Assembly (NCBI GenBank): GCA_023664945.1
Contig: JAMPER010000001.1
Coordinates: 1,127,473 to 1,191,472, forward strand
Direction of reading: 5' to 3'
Length of the DNA: 64,000 nt
DNA from: Alistipes senegalensis
Lineage (GTDB): Bacteria; Pseudomonadota; Gammaproteobacteria; Burkholderiales; Burkholderiaceae_D
Shown: one piece after another, positions 19,046 to 28,995 of the stretch
Layout of the letters: every line of letters starts with the position of its first letter
How positions within the stretch are numbered: position 1 is the stretch's first letter
Program-made: the position numbers and the translations under genes
Notes under the pieces: generated by a model
The model's input: only the letters and a program-made list of their open reading frames with translations
Database searches by the model: none
Told to the model about the DNA's origin: nothing

Positions 19046-19654
19046 TCAGAACAAATCGACAGACCCGGATACTGGTTCGCTTCTGAGGCGGTTGGCGTAA
19101 TCCTGTTCGCGATTGGCAATCGTATTGTTGTTCATGCGGCGAATCTTCTTGACCAGTACCCTCCCTGTCCTTGGGAAAAAATATACCTTCCTCGGATAAA
19201 GATCTTCCAGATCTTCAGCAATCACCTTAATCCTTTCTGTTTTCAGGTAATCGCGAACAAACTGTGCATTCCGCTCGCCCACATTAATCGTACTGAAACT
19301 GCTTATTACATGACCTCCGCCAAATACTTTGGCTTCCAGATTCTCGCGTCGTGCGCCGGCTTTCAGCAAATCATTCACCAGCACCTCCATGGCATAGGAA
19401 CCATAGCGCATGGAAGCAGAAAACGGCCCTTCCTCCACACCGCCTCCATCCGGCAACATAAAATGATTCATGCCGCCTATACCGTTCATACGGTCGCGAA
19501 TACAGGCTGATACACAGGAACCCAATACCGTGACAATCACCATATCCTTGGGCGTAAAGAAATATTCCCCTGGCAAAATTTTGGCTGCATCAATATTAAG
19601 TGTGCGATCGTAATAAAAATTGGTCGCAAAATGGTTTTCTGCAGTCTTACTCAT
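19046..19654 (-). CDS. cheD: Chemoreceptor glutamine deamidase CheD
   Basis: CheD deamidates glutamines of chemoreceptors. The 202-residue protein keeps the catalytic Cys47 (VLGSCVSAC) and His64 (GGMNHFMLP) of the family. It is the second gene after cheR with 40 nt between them. A cheB gene normally follows in betaproteobacteria but is absent here, and no cheA, cheW or receptor gene is in the window. The catalytic residues are intact, so the protein may still act on receptors encoded elsewhere. Confidence 0.93.
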   Translation of the reverse strand: MSKTAENHFATNFYYDRTLNIDAAKILPGEYFFTPKDMVIVTVLGSCVSACIRDRMNGIGGMNHFMLPDGGGVEEGPFSASMRYGSYAMEVLVNDLLKAGARRENLEAKVFGGGHVISSFSTINVGERNAQFVRDYLKTERIKVIAEDLEDLYPRKVYFFPRTGRVLVKKIRRMNNNTIANREQDYANRLRSEPVSGSVDLF

Positions 19655-19694
19655 ATATCGACACTTCTTTCCTGTTGATGTCGTTTACCCGGCA

Positions 19695-20552
19695 CTACTC
19701 GGCAGAAGCCAGTTTATACACGGTTTTGCCTGTCAGCTTAAAAGCATTGGTCACATAAGTAAAATTCTCCGAATGTCCTGCAAACAACAGGCCATCCGGC
19801 TTCATCAACGGCGCAAACCGGGAAAGAATTTTTCCCTGCGTAGGCTTGTCAAAATAAATCATGACATTACGGCAAAAAATAACGTCAAACGGCCCTTCAA
19901 TCGGCCAACTGCTCCCCAGCAGATTAAGCTGGCGGTAAGTAATCAGGTCACGCAACTCCTGACGTGCCCGCACCATACCTTCGTGCTTGCCCTTGCCATT
20001 TAAGAAAAACTTGCGAAGGCGGTCATGCGACATTTTCTCTACTTTATCGCTGCTGTAAATACCATTTGCCGCCGTTTTCAGCACATTCGTATCAATATCC
20101 GTTGCGATAATCTGAACAGGAGGCCGCATGGAATTGAACGCCTCACACAAAGTAATCGCAATGGAATACGGCTCCTCGCCGGTAGAACTGGCAGAGCACC
20201 ATACCGTGAATGTCCCGTTTCCCCGTTTCTTCTTGGCATGCTCTGCCAAAATGGGAAAATGCTGCGCTTCGCGGAAAAAAGAAGTCAGATTGGTCGTCAG
20301 CGCATTGGTAAAAGCTTCCCACTCTTCCTCCATTGCACCGCCTTCAAGCTGATCCAGATACGTACCAAAATCCCGGTATCCTGTCGCCCGCAGCCGCCGT
20401 GCAATACGGCTGTACACCATTTCTTCCTTGCTGTCGGCCAGCGTAATACCGGCCCGTTTATATATCAGCGAACGAATACGCCGGAAGTCATTGGTTGTAA
20501 AATCAAATTCCTTGGGAGTACGCAGGTTGTTGCTGCTATCTTCTCTTGCCAT
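19695..20552 (-). CDS. cheR: Chemotaxis protein methyltransferase CheR
   Basis: CheR methylates glutamates of chemoreceptors with SAM. The 285-residue protein has the N-terminal all-alpha CheR_N domain (about 15-75) and the SAM-binding domain with VWCSASSTGEEPYS (about 117-130), ATDIDTNVL and DVIFCRNVMIYFD. AAGGAA lies in front of the ATG. It is divergent from the histidine kinase gene. With cheD it forms a two-gene unit detached from other chemotaxis genes. Confidence 0.95.
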   Translation of the reverse strand: MAREDSSNNLRTPKEFDFTTNDFRRIRSLIYKRAGITLADSKEEMVYSRIARRLRATGYRDFGTYLDQLEGGAMEEEWEAFTNALTTNLTSFFREAQHFPILAEHAKKKRGNGTFTVWCSASSTGEEPYSIAITLCEAFNSMRPPVQIIATDIDTNVLKTAANGIYSSDKVEKMSHDRLRKFFLNGKGKHEGMVRARQELRDLITYRQLNLLGSSWPIEGPFDVIFCRNVMIYFDKPTQGKILSRFAPLMKPDGLLFAGHSENFTYVTNAFKLTGKTVYKLASAE

Positions 20553-20808
20553 TTTTCCTTCTCTTACAATTAGCCAAAGAAGCTTCTGTTAACAAAACAT
20601 GCATCAAAAAAACTCATCGGCATATATTGTAAGACTTTTTATAACCTGTTGCCTAGCGTCAACTTTTTGCTTTCCGCACAGGCTGTTCTGCACAAAATGG
20701 CCACAATCCCGCTTTGCCGGCTTTTTATGGAAAATGCAGTTGCCTGTCTTGCCCTGGCAGGCCATACCCCTTACCCTTGTATATTTCATTCAAACAGGCA
20801 TCCTGCGC

Positions 20809-22311
20809 ATGAGAAACAACCAATGGCTTACTGCTTTTCTCGAAGCGTCATTTGACGAAATTTACGTTATCAACAGCCAAACCTCGCGCATTCTTTATGT
20901 CAGTCAGTCTGCCTGCGCCAACCTGCAACGGTCGTTTGACGAATTGCGGGGCCTGCCTTTCCCCGCACTGGCAGCCCCGCCGGCAGAAACCCAGCTTGAA
21001 CGCCGCATCCGTTCCTTTGGAGAACAAAGAGAAAACCGGTCGGTTGCCTTGCAACCGCCCTGCCTTAGCGCTGTGCTAATCAGAAAAAACGGAACAACCT
21101 ACCCCATCCTGCTGCGCCTCCAAAAATGCGAAATCAACCGCACCTCCGTCATCATCGCAATAGGCCAGCCGCAAGCCCCGGCAGGAAAACCGGCACAAAC
21201 CACCGGTACTGCAACCGTGCAAAAAACTGCCGACATGCCTGCTGACATTGATGCGCCCTGGCTGGTTTACCAGATTGTCCGTCAAAACGACGGCAGTATT
21301 TCTTTTCCCCATCTAGGCAGCGGTTGCGAGAATCTGCTTGGCCTCACCCGGGATCAACTCCGGCACAATCCCGACCTTTTCCTTTCCCTGATCCTGCCGC
21401 AGGATCGCGATTCCTACATCGAATCCATGACAGATTCAGCCATTCATATGAAAAGCTGGAACTGGAAAGGCAGAATCTGGGGAAACGCCATCAAGGAAAT
21501 ACGATGGATCCACCTGCTTGCCGCTCCCCGGCTGCTTCATGACGGCAGCATCCAGTGGGAAGGCATCATGACCAATATTACCCAAAGCAAGCAGGAAGAA
21601 ATGGAAATCAAACTGTCAAAAATAAGGCTGGCAGAACTTTCCGCCCATATTGAGGAAGTCAAAGAAAAGGAACGGACACAACTATCACGGGAAATACATG
21701 ATGATCTCGGCGGAAACCTCACTGCCATCAAAATGGCGCTTGCCCTCCTGGTCAAACGCCTTCCCGCCACCCCGTCGGAATTGATGGAAAAAGCAGAATA
21801 CGTTGACCAGCTGGTAGACAGAACCATCGAAGCAACCCACCGTATCGCCAGCAACATGCGTCCCAGCATCCTGGATATCGGTATTATTGACGCCCTCGAA
21901 TGGCAATCAGGCGAATTTACCCGCCAGTCAGGCATTCCATGTCAATTTACCTCAAACACATCAGAAATCCGGTTGCAACCGCCACAATCCACTGCACTTT
22001 TCCGTATTGCGCAAGAAGCCTTGACAAACATTGCACGCCATGCCCAAGCCAGCCGCGTTTCTCTGGAGCTGACCCTCAATAAAACAGACATCCAGCTTAA
22101 GATTACCGATAACGGAAAAGGCATCACAGTGGCTGACCGCATGAAACCCCAATCATTCGGTATCCGTGGCATGATTGAACGGGCACACTCCCTTGGAGGC
22201 AAACTGTCTTTTGATTCCTTGCCAAACAAAAGAAATACCATTACTGTAATAATCCCCTTTACCGATACCCCTCTTGAACCAGGAATAAATCCGCCCGAAA
22301 AAACCGGATAA
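20809..22311 (+). CDS. NarL-family sensor histidine kinase with PAS domains, apparently soluble
   Basis: The 500-residue protein (from the ATG at 20809) has two PAS-like sensor regions (about 8-120 and 155-260), a HisKA_3 dimerisation domain with the phosphorylated His297 (QLSREIHDDLGGN), and a HATPase domain with QEALTNIARHA, DNGKGI and GIRGMIERA. No membrane segment is seen, so it should sense a cytosolic signal. The frame stays open back to an ATG at 20599, which would add 70 cysteine- and proline-rich residues without clear domain character. The response regulator follows 29 nt later, clearly its partner. Confidence 0.85.
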   Translation: MRNNQWLTAFLEASFDEIYVINSQTSRILYVSQSACANLQRSFDELRGLPFPALAAPPAETQLERRIRSFGEQRENRSVALQPPCLSAVLIRKNGTTYPILLRLQKCEINRTSVIIAIGQPQAPAGKPAQTTGTATVQKTADMPADIDAPWLVYQIVRQNDGSISFPHLGSGCENLLGLTRDQLRHNPDLFLSLILPQDRDSYIESMTDSAIHMKSWNWKGRIWGNAIKEIRWIHLLAAPRLLHDGSIQWEGIMTNITQSKQEEMEIKLSKIRLAELSAHIEEVKEKERTQLSREIHDDLGGNLTAIKMALALLVKRLPATPSELMEKAEYVDQLVDRTIEATHRIASNMRPSILDIGIIDALEWQSGEFTRQSGIPCQFTSNTSEIRLQPPQSTALFRIAQEALTNIARHAQASRVSLELTLNKTDIQLKITDNGKGITVADRMKPQSFGIRGMIERAHSLGGKLSFDSLPNKRNTITVIIPFTDTPLEPGINPPEKTG

Positions 22312-22340
22312 TTCACTTTTATACCGTTGTACCGAAAAAC

Positions 22341-22991
22341 GTGAACGAAAAAAAAACCATTCGGGTCATGATTGTCGATGACCACGCCATCGTCCGGGAA
22401 GGATTAAAGCAAATTCTTGCAGACACGGACGACATTCTTGTTGCCGGTGAAGGTGAAAACGGCCTGGACGCTGTCAAGCTGGCAAGAACTAGGGAAGGAG
22501 ACGTCATGCTGCTTGACATCACCATGCCGGATCGCAACGGGATTGAAGTATTAAAACAAATCTACCGGGAAAAACCCGCCCTTTCCATACTGATGCTTTC
22601 CATGCACCGCGAAGACCAGTATGCCCTCCGTTCCCTTAAAGCCGGCGCAGTCGGCTATCTCAACAAACAAAGCGCACCAAACGAACTGGTTGACGCCATT
22701 CGTCTGGTTGCCTCCGGCAACAAATACATCAGTCCTGCTCTGGCGCAGGAACTGGCCCGCCACCTGTCGGAAGATGCTGAAAAAGCCCCGCATGAATTCC
22801 TTTCCGACAGAGAATTCCAAACCCTCCTGATGATAGCGGGCGGTCAATCTGTATCCGAAATCGCTGCCGAACTCTCCCTGTCTGTCAAAACAGTCAGCGA
22901 ATACCGCTCCCGTATCCTTGCTAAAATGAACCTCAAAAACAATGCGGAACTGATGCACTACGCCATCCGGCACAAACTGGTAACAGAATAA
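22341..22991 (+). CDS. NarL/FixJ-family response regulator
   Basis: The 216-residue protein has a receiver domain with Asp13 and Asp14, phosphorylation site Asp59 (LLDITMPDRNG) and the conserved Lys in GYLNKQS, followed by a LuxR-type DNA-binding domain (about 150-207, with SVSEIAAELSLSVKTVSEYR). The start is GTG at 22341 without a strong ribosome site, which suggests coupling to the upstream kinase gene. Target genes cannot be told from the sequence; the divergent cheR-cheD and the downstream decarboxylase are the nearest candidates. Confidence 0.92.
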   Translation: MNEKKTIRVMIVDDHAIVREGLKQILADTDDILVAGEGENGLDAVKLARTREGDVMLLDITMPDRNGIEVLKQIYREKPALSILMLSMHREDQYALRSLKAGAVGYLNKQSAPNELVDAIRLVASGNKYISPALAQELARHLSEDAEKAPHEFLSDREFQTLLMIAGGQSVSEIAAELSLSVKTVSEYRSRILAKMNLKNNAELMHYAIRHKLVTE

Positions 22992-23331
22992 CGCGCATAT
23001 CCTTTAATCCAGCCATATGCCTGCCATCCCTTCGGCACAACCACGCCGGCAATAAAACCGGGCGGGCGTTATCACAAAACAGACGGGCCCCAAATATCAA
23101 TCAGGCAAAAAACATCAAAAAATACTGCAAACAAATACCCCAAACCGGCGCTTTTCTGAGAGAATGTGCCCGGTTTCTTCCTGCCGGAAACCGGCATAAA
23201 AAACTGTCTGACAACGTTTTACCTGTATCATGCCTTGCCCTGCTGATATTATGTGGCGCAAAAATTGGCAAAAGCAGAAAAAACGTCTGCCTTTTGCATC
23301 TGGATTGACCAGAGACTGACTGGAGACTGCG
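22992..23331. other. Gene-free stretch in front of the decarboxylase
   Basis: No coding frame with support is seen in these 340 bp. An 8-bp inverted repeat, CCGGTTTC (23170-23177) with GAAACCGG (23187-23194), has no U-run on either side. GGAGA lies 6 nt before the decarboxylase ATG. I could not find a confident sigma-70 promoter, so an activator-dependent promoter is possible. Confidence 0.5.
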
Positions 23332-25584
23332 ATGAAATTTCGTTTTCCTATCGTCATCATCGATGAAGATTACCGATCCGAAAACACGTCGGGCCTGGGC
23401 ATCCGGGCGCTGGCCAAAGCCATAGAAGACGAAGGCATGGAAGTGCTGGGCGTAACCAGCTACGGCGATTTATCCCAATTTGCCCAGCAGCAATCCCGCG
23501 CATCTGCCTTCATTCTTTCCATTGACGATGAAGAATTTGGCGAAGGAACCGCATCCGAAATCAGCAACGCACTAAAACCGCTGCACAATTTTGTGGAAGA
23601 AATCCGTGACAAAAATGCGGATATTCCCATCTACCTGTATGGAGAAACCCGCACCTCACGGCATATCCCCAACGACCTGTTGCGTGAACTGCATGGCTTC
23701 ATCCACATGTTTGAAGACACGCCGGAATTCGTGGCGCGCCATATCATACGGGAAGCCAAATCCTACCTGGACGGACTCGCCCCCCCGTTCTTCCGGGCGC
23801 TCATGCACTATGCGCAAGACGGTTCCTATTCGTGGCACTGCCCCGGCCACTCCGGCGGCGTCGCCTTCCTCAAATCACCGATCGGACAAATGTTCCACCA
23901 GTTTTTCGGGGAAAACATGCTCCGTGCCGATGTTTGCAACGCAGTGGAAGAGTTGGGTCAACTGCTTGACCATACCGGCCCCGTCGTGCAAAGCGAACGC
24001 AACGCTGCCCGTATCTTCAATGCCGACCATTGCTACTTTGTCACCAACGGCACCTCCACCTCCAACAAAATCGTATGGCACTCCACCATTGCCAACGGTG
24101 ACATTGTCGTAGTAGATCGCAACTGCCATAAATCGGTTCTGCACGCCATCATCATGACAGGCGCGATCCCCGTTTTCCTGATGCCGACCCGCAATCATTA
24201 CGGCATCATCGGCCCAATCCCCAAAGAAGAATTCGAACCGGCCAACATCCGCCGGAAAATTGAGGCAAATCCCTTTGCGCGTGATGCTGCCAGCAAGAAA
24301 CCCCGCGTACTGACACTGACCCAGTCAACCTACGATGGCATCATCTACAATGTTGAAACCATCAAGGAAATGCTTGACGGCGAAATCGACACCCTGCATT
24401 TTGACGAAGCCTGGCTGCCGCACGCTACCTTCCATGAGTTCTATAAAGATATGCATGCCATCGGCAAAGACTCCGCCCGTGCCAAAAAATCCATTATCTT
24501 CTCCACCCAGTCCACCCACAAACTGCTGGCCGGCCTGTCGCAGGCTTCCCAGATACTGGTCCAGGAATCCGAAACCGTCAAACTGGACCAGGATGTTTTC
24601 AACGAAGCCTTCCTGATGCACACCTCCACATCACCGCAATACGCCATCATCGCTTCCTGTGATGTTGCCGCCGCCATGATGGAGCCGCCGGGCGGCAGGG
24701 CGCTGGTCGAAGAATCCCTGCTGGAAGCCCTGGACTTCAGGCGTGCCATGAAAAAAGTCTCCCAGGAATTCGGGCAGGAATGGTGGTTTGAAGTATGGGG
24801 TCCCAGCCAGTTTGCAGAAGATGATATCGGAGAACGCGGCGACTGGATGCTCCGTGCCGAAGACACCTGGCACGGATTCGGCAACATTGCCCCTGGATTC
24901 AACATGCTGGATCCCATCAAGGCAACCATCATCACCCCTGGGCTCTCACTGGATGGCGATTTCAAGGAAAGCGGCATCCCGGCCTCCATCGTCAAAACCT
25001 ACCTGGCCGAACATGGCGTGATTATTGAAAAATGCGGCCTTTATTCCTTCTTCATTATGTTCACCATCGGCATTACCAAAGGCCGCTGGAACACACTTTT
25101 GACCGCCCTGCAACAATTCAAGGACGACTACGACCGCAACCAGCCCATCTGGCGAATCCTGCCGGAATTTGCAGCACGCTCTCCCCACTATGAACGTCTG
25201 GGATTGAAAGATCTTTGCCAAAGCATCCACGATTTTTACCGTGAATATGATGTAGCGCGCCTGACAACAGAAATGTACCTGTCCGACATGATTCCCGCCA
25301 TGAAACCGGCTGATGCCTTTGCCCGGATGGCCCACCGGAAAATCGAGCGGGTACCCATCGACGAACTAGAAGGCCGTGTTACCGCTATCCTACTGACACC
25401 TTACCCGCCGGGAATCCCGCTTCTCATCCCGGGAGAAAGATTCAACAAAACCATTGTGGACTACCTCAAATTTGCTCGGGATTTCAATGAAAAATTCCCG
25501 GGATTTGAAACCGATGTGCATGGCCTGGTAACCCGGGAAATAGACGGGAAGCGTGGCTATTTTGTTGATTGCGTCATCGACTGA
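23332..25584 (+). CDS. Ornithine/lysine/arginine decarboxylase (PLP, group III)
   Basis: This is a large fold-type I PLP decarboxylase of the acid-resistance type. The 750-residue protein has an N-terminal wing domain (about 1-140), the PLP core with HCPGHSGG (169-176), HFDEAW (356-361) and the Schiff-base Lys397 in STQSTHKLLAGLSQAS, and a C-terminal domain. Length and motifs fit E. coli LdcI/AdiA-like enzymes; QSTHKLLA resembles LdcI slightly more, but I cannot tell lysine from arginine as substrate. No antiporter gene is adjacent. Decarboxylation would consume protons and give cadaverine, agmatine or putrescine. A 9-bp hairpin lies 20 nt after the stop. Confidence 0.93.
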   Translation: MKFRFPIVIIDEDYRSENTSGLGIRALAKAIEDEGMEVLGVTSYGDLSQFAQQQSRASAFILSIDDEEFGEGTASEISNALKPLHNFVEEIRDKNADIPIYLYGETRTSRHIPNDLLRELHGFIHMFEDTPEFVARHIIREAKSYLDGLAPPFFRALMHYAQDGSYSWHCPGHSGGVAFLKSPIGQMFHQFFGENMLRADVCNAVEELGQLLDHTGPVVQSERNAARIFNADHCYFVTNGTSTSNKIVWHSTIANGDIVVVDRNCHKSVLHAIIMTGAIPVFLMPTRNHYGIIGPIPKEEFEPANIRRKIEANPFARDAASKKPRVLTLTQSTYDGIIYNVETIKEMLDGEIDTLHFDEAWLPHATFHEFYKDMHAIGKDSARAKKSIIFSTQSTHKLLAGLSQASQILVQESETVKLDQDVFNEAFLMHTSTSPQYAIIASCDVAAAMMEPPGGRALVEESLLEALDFRRAMKKVSQEFGQEWWFEVWGPSQFAEDDIGERGDWMLRAEDTWHGFGNIAPGFNMLDPIKATIITPGLSLDGDFKESGIPASIVKTYLAEHGVIIEKCGLYSFFIMFTIGITKGRWNTLLTALQQFKDDYDRNQPIWRILPEFAARSPHYERLGLKDLCQSIHDFYREYDVARLTTEMYLSDMIPAMKPADAFARMAHRKIERVPIDELEGRVTAILLTPYPPGIPLLIPGERFNKTIVDYLKFARDFNEKFPGFETDVHGLVTREIDGKRGYFVDCVID

Positions 25585-25604
25585 ACCATAAAAGCAAACC
25601 CGAA

Positions 25605-25630
25605 CCCTGCCGGAAAACAAGCCGGCAGGG
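25605..25630. repeat. Strong hairpin behind the decarboxylase gene
   Basis: CCCTGCCGG (25605-25613) and CCGGCAGGG (25622-25630) form a perfect 9-bp GC-rich stem with an 8-nt loop. No U-run follows on either strand, so it is not a classical terminator. It could protect the 3' end of the mRNA. Confidence 0.5.
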
Positions 25631-25778
25631 CAAATAACACCATACCGTTCCTGATACCCTGCAAAACCAGCTGCCATACTTTGCAGCCCGTCCTCTTTCT
25701 CCTTCAGAAAAACAACATGACAGCAACGCAATCCTGCATAATAAGCGCCTCTTTTTTCACTTTTTGTCAGATCTGACC

Positions 25779-26975
25779 ATGAATCCGCATTTAAGCCGGC
25801 TGCAATCCTACCCCTTTGAAAAACTGCGCCGGCTCTTTTCCGGCATTACGCCGGCCTCACTGCAACACATCAATCTGGGCATCGGCGAACCCAGGCATCC
25901 TACGCCTCAACTCATCAAAAACGCGCTTAGCCAGCACCTGGATGGACTGGCAAATTATCCCGCAACAAAGGGGATAGACGAACTGCGGCAAGCCATTGCC
26001 GGATGGCTCAAACGCCGCTACCACATTCCGCTTCCAGACAGCCAAACCCAAATCATTCCAACGCTGGGTTCAAGAGAAGCCCTGTTCTCACTGGCACAGG
26101 CCGTACTGGACCCGCTCAATCATAGCCTGGTTATCTGCCCCAACCCGTTTTATCAAATCTATGAAGGCGCAGCCTTGCTGGGAGGAGCAGAACCCTATTT
26201 TGTTAACGCCAATCCGGCATGCCGTTTTAACTGCGACTACGACAGCGTCCCTGCGGCCGTATGGGAAAAAGCACGCCTCCTTTACCTATGCTCACCGGCC
26301 AACCCGACAGGATCTGTGCTGGATCTGTCTGAATGGAAAAAACTGTTTGAACTTTCAGACCAGTATGGTTTTATTATCGCCTCAGACGAGTGCTATTCGG
26401 AAATCTATTTTGATAACAACGCGCCGCTAGGCGGGCTGCAGGCGGCATCACTTCTGGGCCGTTCCGATTATCGCAACCTGGTTATCCTCTCCAGCCTTTC
26501 CAAACGCTCCAACGTACCCGGCATGCGTTCCGGCTTTGCCGCAGGCGATGCAGCCATTATAGAAAAATTTTTGCTGTACCGTACTTACCATGGCAGCGCC
26601 ATGAACCTGGCCATCCAGCATGCCTCCATCGCCGCATGGAACGATGAAACCCACGTCATAGAAAACCGCCGGAAATACCAGGAAAAATTCAGGGCGGCAA
26701 CGCCCCTCCTTCAGGAAGTATTAAATATCGACTGGCCGGACGCCAGCTTTTACCTCTGGGCCGAAGTACACGAAAAAACCGGGCTGACCGATACCGAATT
26801 TGCCAGACGGTTATATGAAAATAGCAACGTCACCGTATTGCCTGGAAGCTATCTTGCACGGCAAGCGCACGGAATCAATCCCGGAGAAAACCGCATCCGG
26901 ATTGCCCTTGTTGCCGAATACGAAGAACTGATGGAAGCCGTCAGCCGCATCACAGGCTTCATCCGGCGTTTATAA
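25779..26975 (+). CDS. dapC: Succinyldiaminopimelate transaminase
   Basis: DapC moves an amino group onto N-succinyl-2-amino-6-ketopimelate in the succinylase branch of diaminopimelate synthesis. The 398-residue fold-type I aminotransferase has the PLP contacts NPTG (175-178), Asp203 (ASDECYSEIY) and the Schiff-base Lys242 (SSLSKRSNVPGMRSGF). I chose the ATG at 25779 (MNPHLSRLQSYPFEKL, the family start) over a TTG at 25764. The next genes dapD and dapE support the assignment. Confidence 0.95.
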   Translation: MNPHLSRLQSYPFEKLRRLFSGITPASLQHINLGIGEPRHPTPQLIKNALSQHLDGLANYPATKGIDELRQAIAGWLKRRYHIPLPDSQTQIIPTLGSREALFSLAQAVLDPLNHSLVICPNPFYQIYEGAALLGGAEPYFVNANPACRFNCDYDSVPAAVWEKARLLYLCSPANPTGSVLDLSEWKKLFELSDQYGFIIASDECYSEIYFDNNAPLGGLQAASLLGRSDYRNLVILSSLSKRSNVPGMRSGFAAGDAAIIEKFLLYRTYHGSAMNLAIQHASIAAWNDETHVIENRRKYQEKFRAATPLLQEVLNIDWPDASFYLWAEVHEKTGLTDTEFARRLYENSNVTVLPGSYLARQAHGINPGENRIRIALVAEYEELMEAVSRITGFIRRL

Positions 26976-27014
26976 TATTTTCTTTTACTGCATATACCTG
27001 TTTTCCCTACCCTT

Positions 27015-27857
27015 ATGACTCAGAACTTGGAACAAACCATCGAGGATGCCTGGAATAACCGCATTAACCTCACAGCCCTTTCCTCTTCAGCCGAAATCCG
27101 CAACGCCATCAATGAGGTTGTTGCCCGCCTGGATCAGGGAACCCTTCGTATCGCCGAAAAAAACAGCGATGGGCAATGGATAGTCAACCAGTGGGCAAAA
27201 AAGGCGGTTCTGCTTTCCTTTCGCCTGGAAGAAAACATCGCCATGCCTATCGGTGCATCCGGCTCCCCCGCCATGCACTTTTATGACAAAGTCTCCAGCA
27301 AATTCGCTGCCTATACCGATGCAGATTTTGCGCGCGGCGGATTTCGCGTCGTCCCGCCGGCAGTGGCCCGCCGGGGCTGCTTCATCGGGAAAAATGTCGT
27401 CATGATGCCCTCCTTCGTCAATATCGGCGCCTATGTGGATGAAGGCACCATGATTGATACCTGGGCAACCGTCGGCTCCTGCGCACAAATCGGCAAACAC
27501 GTCCACCTCTCCGGCGGTGTCGGTATTGGCGGCGTCCTGGAACCGGTACAGGCCAACCCGACCATCATCGAAGACAACTGCTTTATTGGCGCGCGCTCGG
27601 AAATTGTCGAGGGAGTAATCGTCGAAGAAAACAGCGTCATCTCCATGGGCGTCTATATCGGCCAGTCAACCCGCATCTACGACAGGGAAAACGACTGCAT
27701 CCTCTATGGGCGTGTTCCCGCAGGATCCGTTGTCGTCCCCGGCAACCTGCCATCCGAAGATGGCAAATACAGCCTGTACTGCGCTGTCATCGTCAAACGG
27801 GTAGATGCCCAGACCCGCGCAAAAACCGCCATCAACGACCTCCTCCGGGAAGCCTGA
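27015..27857 (+). CDS. dapD: Tetrahydrodipicolinate N-succinyltransferase
   Basis: DapD succinylates tetrahydrodipicolinate with succinyl-CoA. The 280-residue protein starts with a helical domain and continues with a left-handed beta-helix of hexapeptide repeats (about 105-230, for example [20 protein letters not shown] and [10 protein letters not shown]). It lies 39 nt after dapC and 7 nt before dapE, so the three are probably co-transcribed. Confidence 0.98.
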   Translation: MTQNLEQTIEDAWNNRINLTALSSSAEIRNAINEVVARLDQGTLRIAEKNSDGQWIVNQWAKKAVLLSFRLEENIAMPIGASGSPAMHFYDKVSSKFAAYTDADFARGGFRVVPPAVARRGCFIGKNVVMMPSFVNIGAYVDEGTMIDTWATVGSCAQIGKHVHLSGGVGIGGVLEPVQANPTIIEDNCFIGARSEIVEGVIVEENSVISMGVYIGQSTRIYDRENDCILYGRVPAGSVVVPGNLPSEDGKYSLYCAVIVKRVDAQTRAKTAINDLLREA

Positions 27858-27864
27858 ACAAACC

Positions 27865-28995
27865 ATGAATACCACACTGGAACTGGCAAAAAAGCTGATT
27901 GCCCAGCCCTCTGTCACACCGGATGACCATAATTGCCAGAAACTCCTGATCCAGACACTGGAACCCTTGGGGTTTCATTGTGAAACCATTACCTCAAACG
28001 GCGTAACCAACCTGTGGGCCAAACATGGGCAAACCCGCCCGCTCGTCATCATGGCCGGCCATACCGATGTCGTACCGCCGGGCCCGGCTGAAAAATGGAC
28101 GTCACCTCCTTTTTCCCCAACAGAACGGGATGGCAAACTCTACGGGCGCGGCGCAGCCGACATGAAAATCCCCTTGGCCGCCATGGTCATCGCTGCCTGC
28201 GAATTCATTCAAAACCGGCCGGACTACACAGGATCTATCGCCTTCCTGGTTACCAGCGATGAAGAAGGCCCCGCAACAGACGGCACCACCCTGGTTTGCG
28301 ACATCCTCAAAAAACGGGGCGAAAAACCCGATTACTGCATCGTGGGCGAACCCAGCTCCCTGAAACGGCAAGGCGATACCATCAAAAACGGCCGGCGCGG
28401 CTCCCTCCTTGGCAAACTGACAGTCAAAGGCATCCAGGGCCATATTGCTTATCCCGACATTGCCAAAAATCCCATCCACCTGGCACTGCCTGCGCTGTGC
28501 GAACTGGCAGCAGAAAAATGGGACAACGGCAACGCCTACTATGGCCCGACATCCTGGCAAATCTCCAACATCCACGCCGGGACAGGCGCCTACAATGTCA
28601 TACCCGGTGAAATAACCATTGATTTCAACTTCCGTTTTTCCACCGAAAACACCGTAGAAAGCCTGCAAAAACGGGTTTGCGCCATTCTCGACAAACACAA
28701 CCTGACATACCGGCTCGACTGGAGCCTGTCAGGCCTGCCCTTCCTGACGCCGGAAGGCGCCTTGTGCGAAGCGCTCACTTCAGCCATTCGGGAAGAAACC
28801 GGCATCACCCCCTGCCTGTCCACAACAGGCGGCACCTCTGATGGCCGTTTTATCGCGCAAATCTGCCCCCAGGTAGCAGAATTCGGGCCGCTCATGACCA
28901 CCATTCACCAAATTGACGAACACATCCCTGTTACAGACATTGAACCCCTCAAAAATATTTACCGGCGTACACTGGAAAAACTGCTTTTGAAATGA
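27865..28995 (+). CDS. dapE: Succinyl-diaminopimelate desuccinylase
   Basis: DapE is a dinuclear zinc M20 peptidase-type hydrolase that frees L,L-diaminopimelate from its succinyl derivative. The 376-residue protein keeps the metal ligands His66 ([10 protein letters not shown]), Asp99 (GRGAADMK) and the catalytic Glu pair 133-134 (SDEEGPA). The ATG at 27865 is the family start; the frame is open further upstream inside dapD. The stop overlaps the prmB ATG by 4 nt. Confidence 0.98.
   Translation: MNTTLELAKKLIAQPSVTPDDHNCQKLLIQTLEPLGFHCETITSNGVTNLWAKHGQTRPLVIMAGHTDVVPPGPAEKWTSPPFSPTERDGKLYGRGAADMKIPLAAMVIAACEFIQNRPDYTGSIAFLVTSDEEGPATDGTTLVCDILKKRGEKPDYCIVGEPSSLKRQGDTIKNGRRGSLLGKLTVKGIQGHIAYPDIAKNPIHLALPALCELAAEKWDNGNAYYGPTSWQISNIHAGTGAYNVIPGEITIDFNFRFSTENTVESLQKRVCAILDKHNLTYRLDWSLSGLPFLTPEGALCEALTSAIREETGITPCLSTTGGTSDGRFIAQICPQVAEFGPLMTTIHQIDEHIPVTDIEPLKNIYRRTLEKLLLK

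Noticed and set aside
20599-20808. First 70 codons of the kinase frame as a membrane-spanning segment
   Set aside because: The hydrophobic stretches are broken by Pro, Lys and Arg, and the PAS domain begins at the ATG at 20809. Kept only as an open question.
23115-23360. Minus-strand frame of 81 codons in front of the decarboxylase
   Set aside because: Overlaps the decarboxylase start and shows no protein-like pattern.
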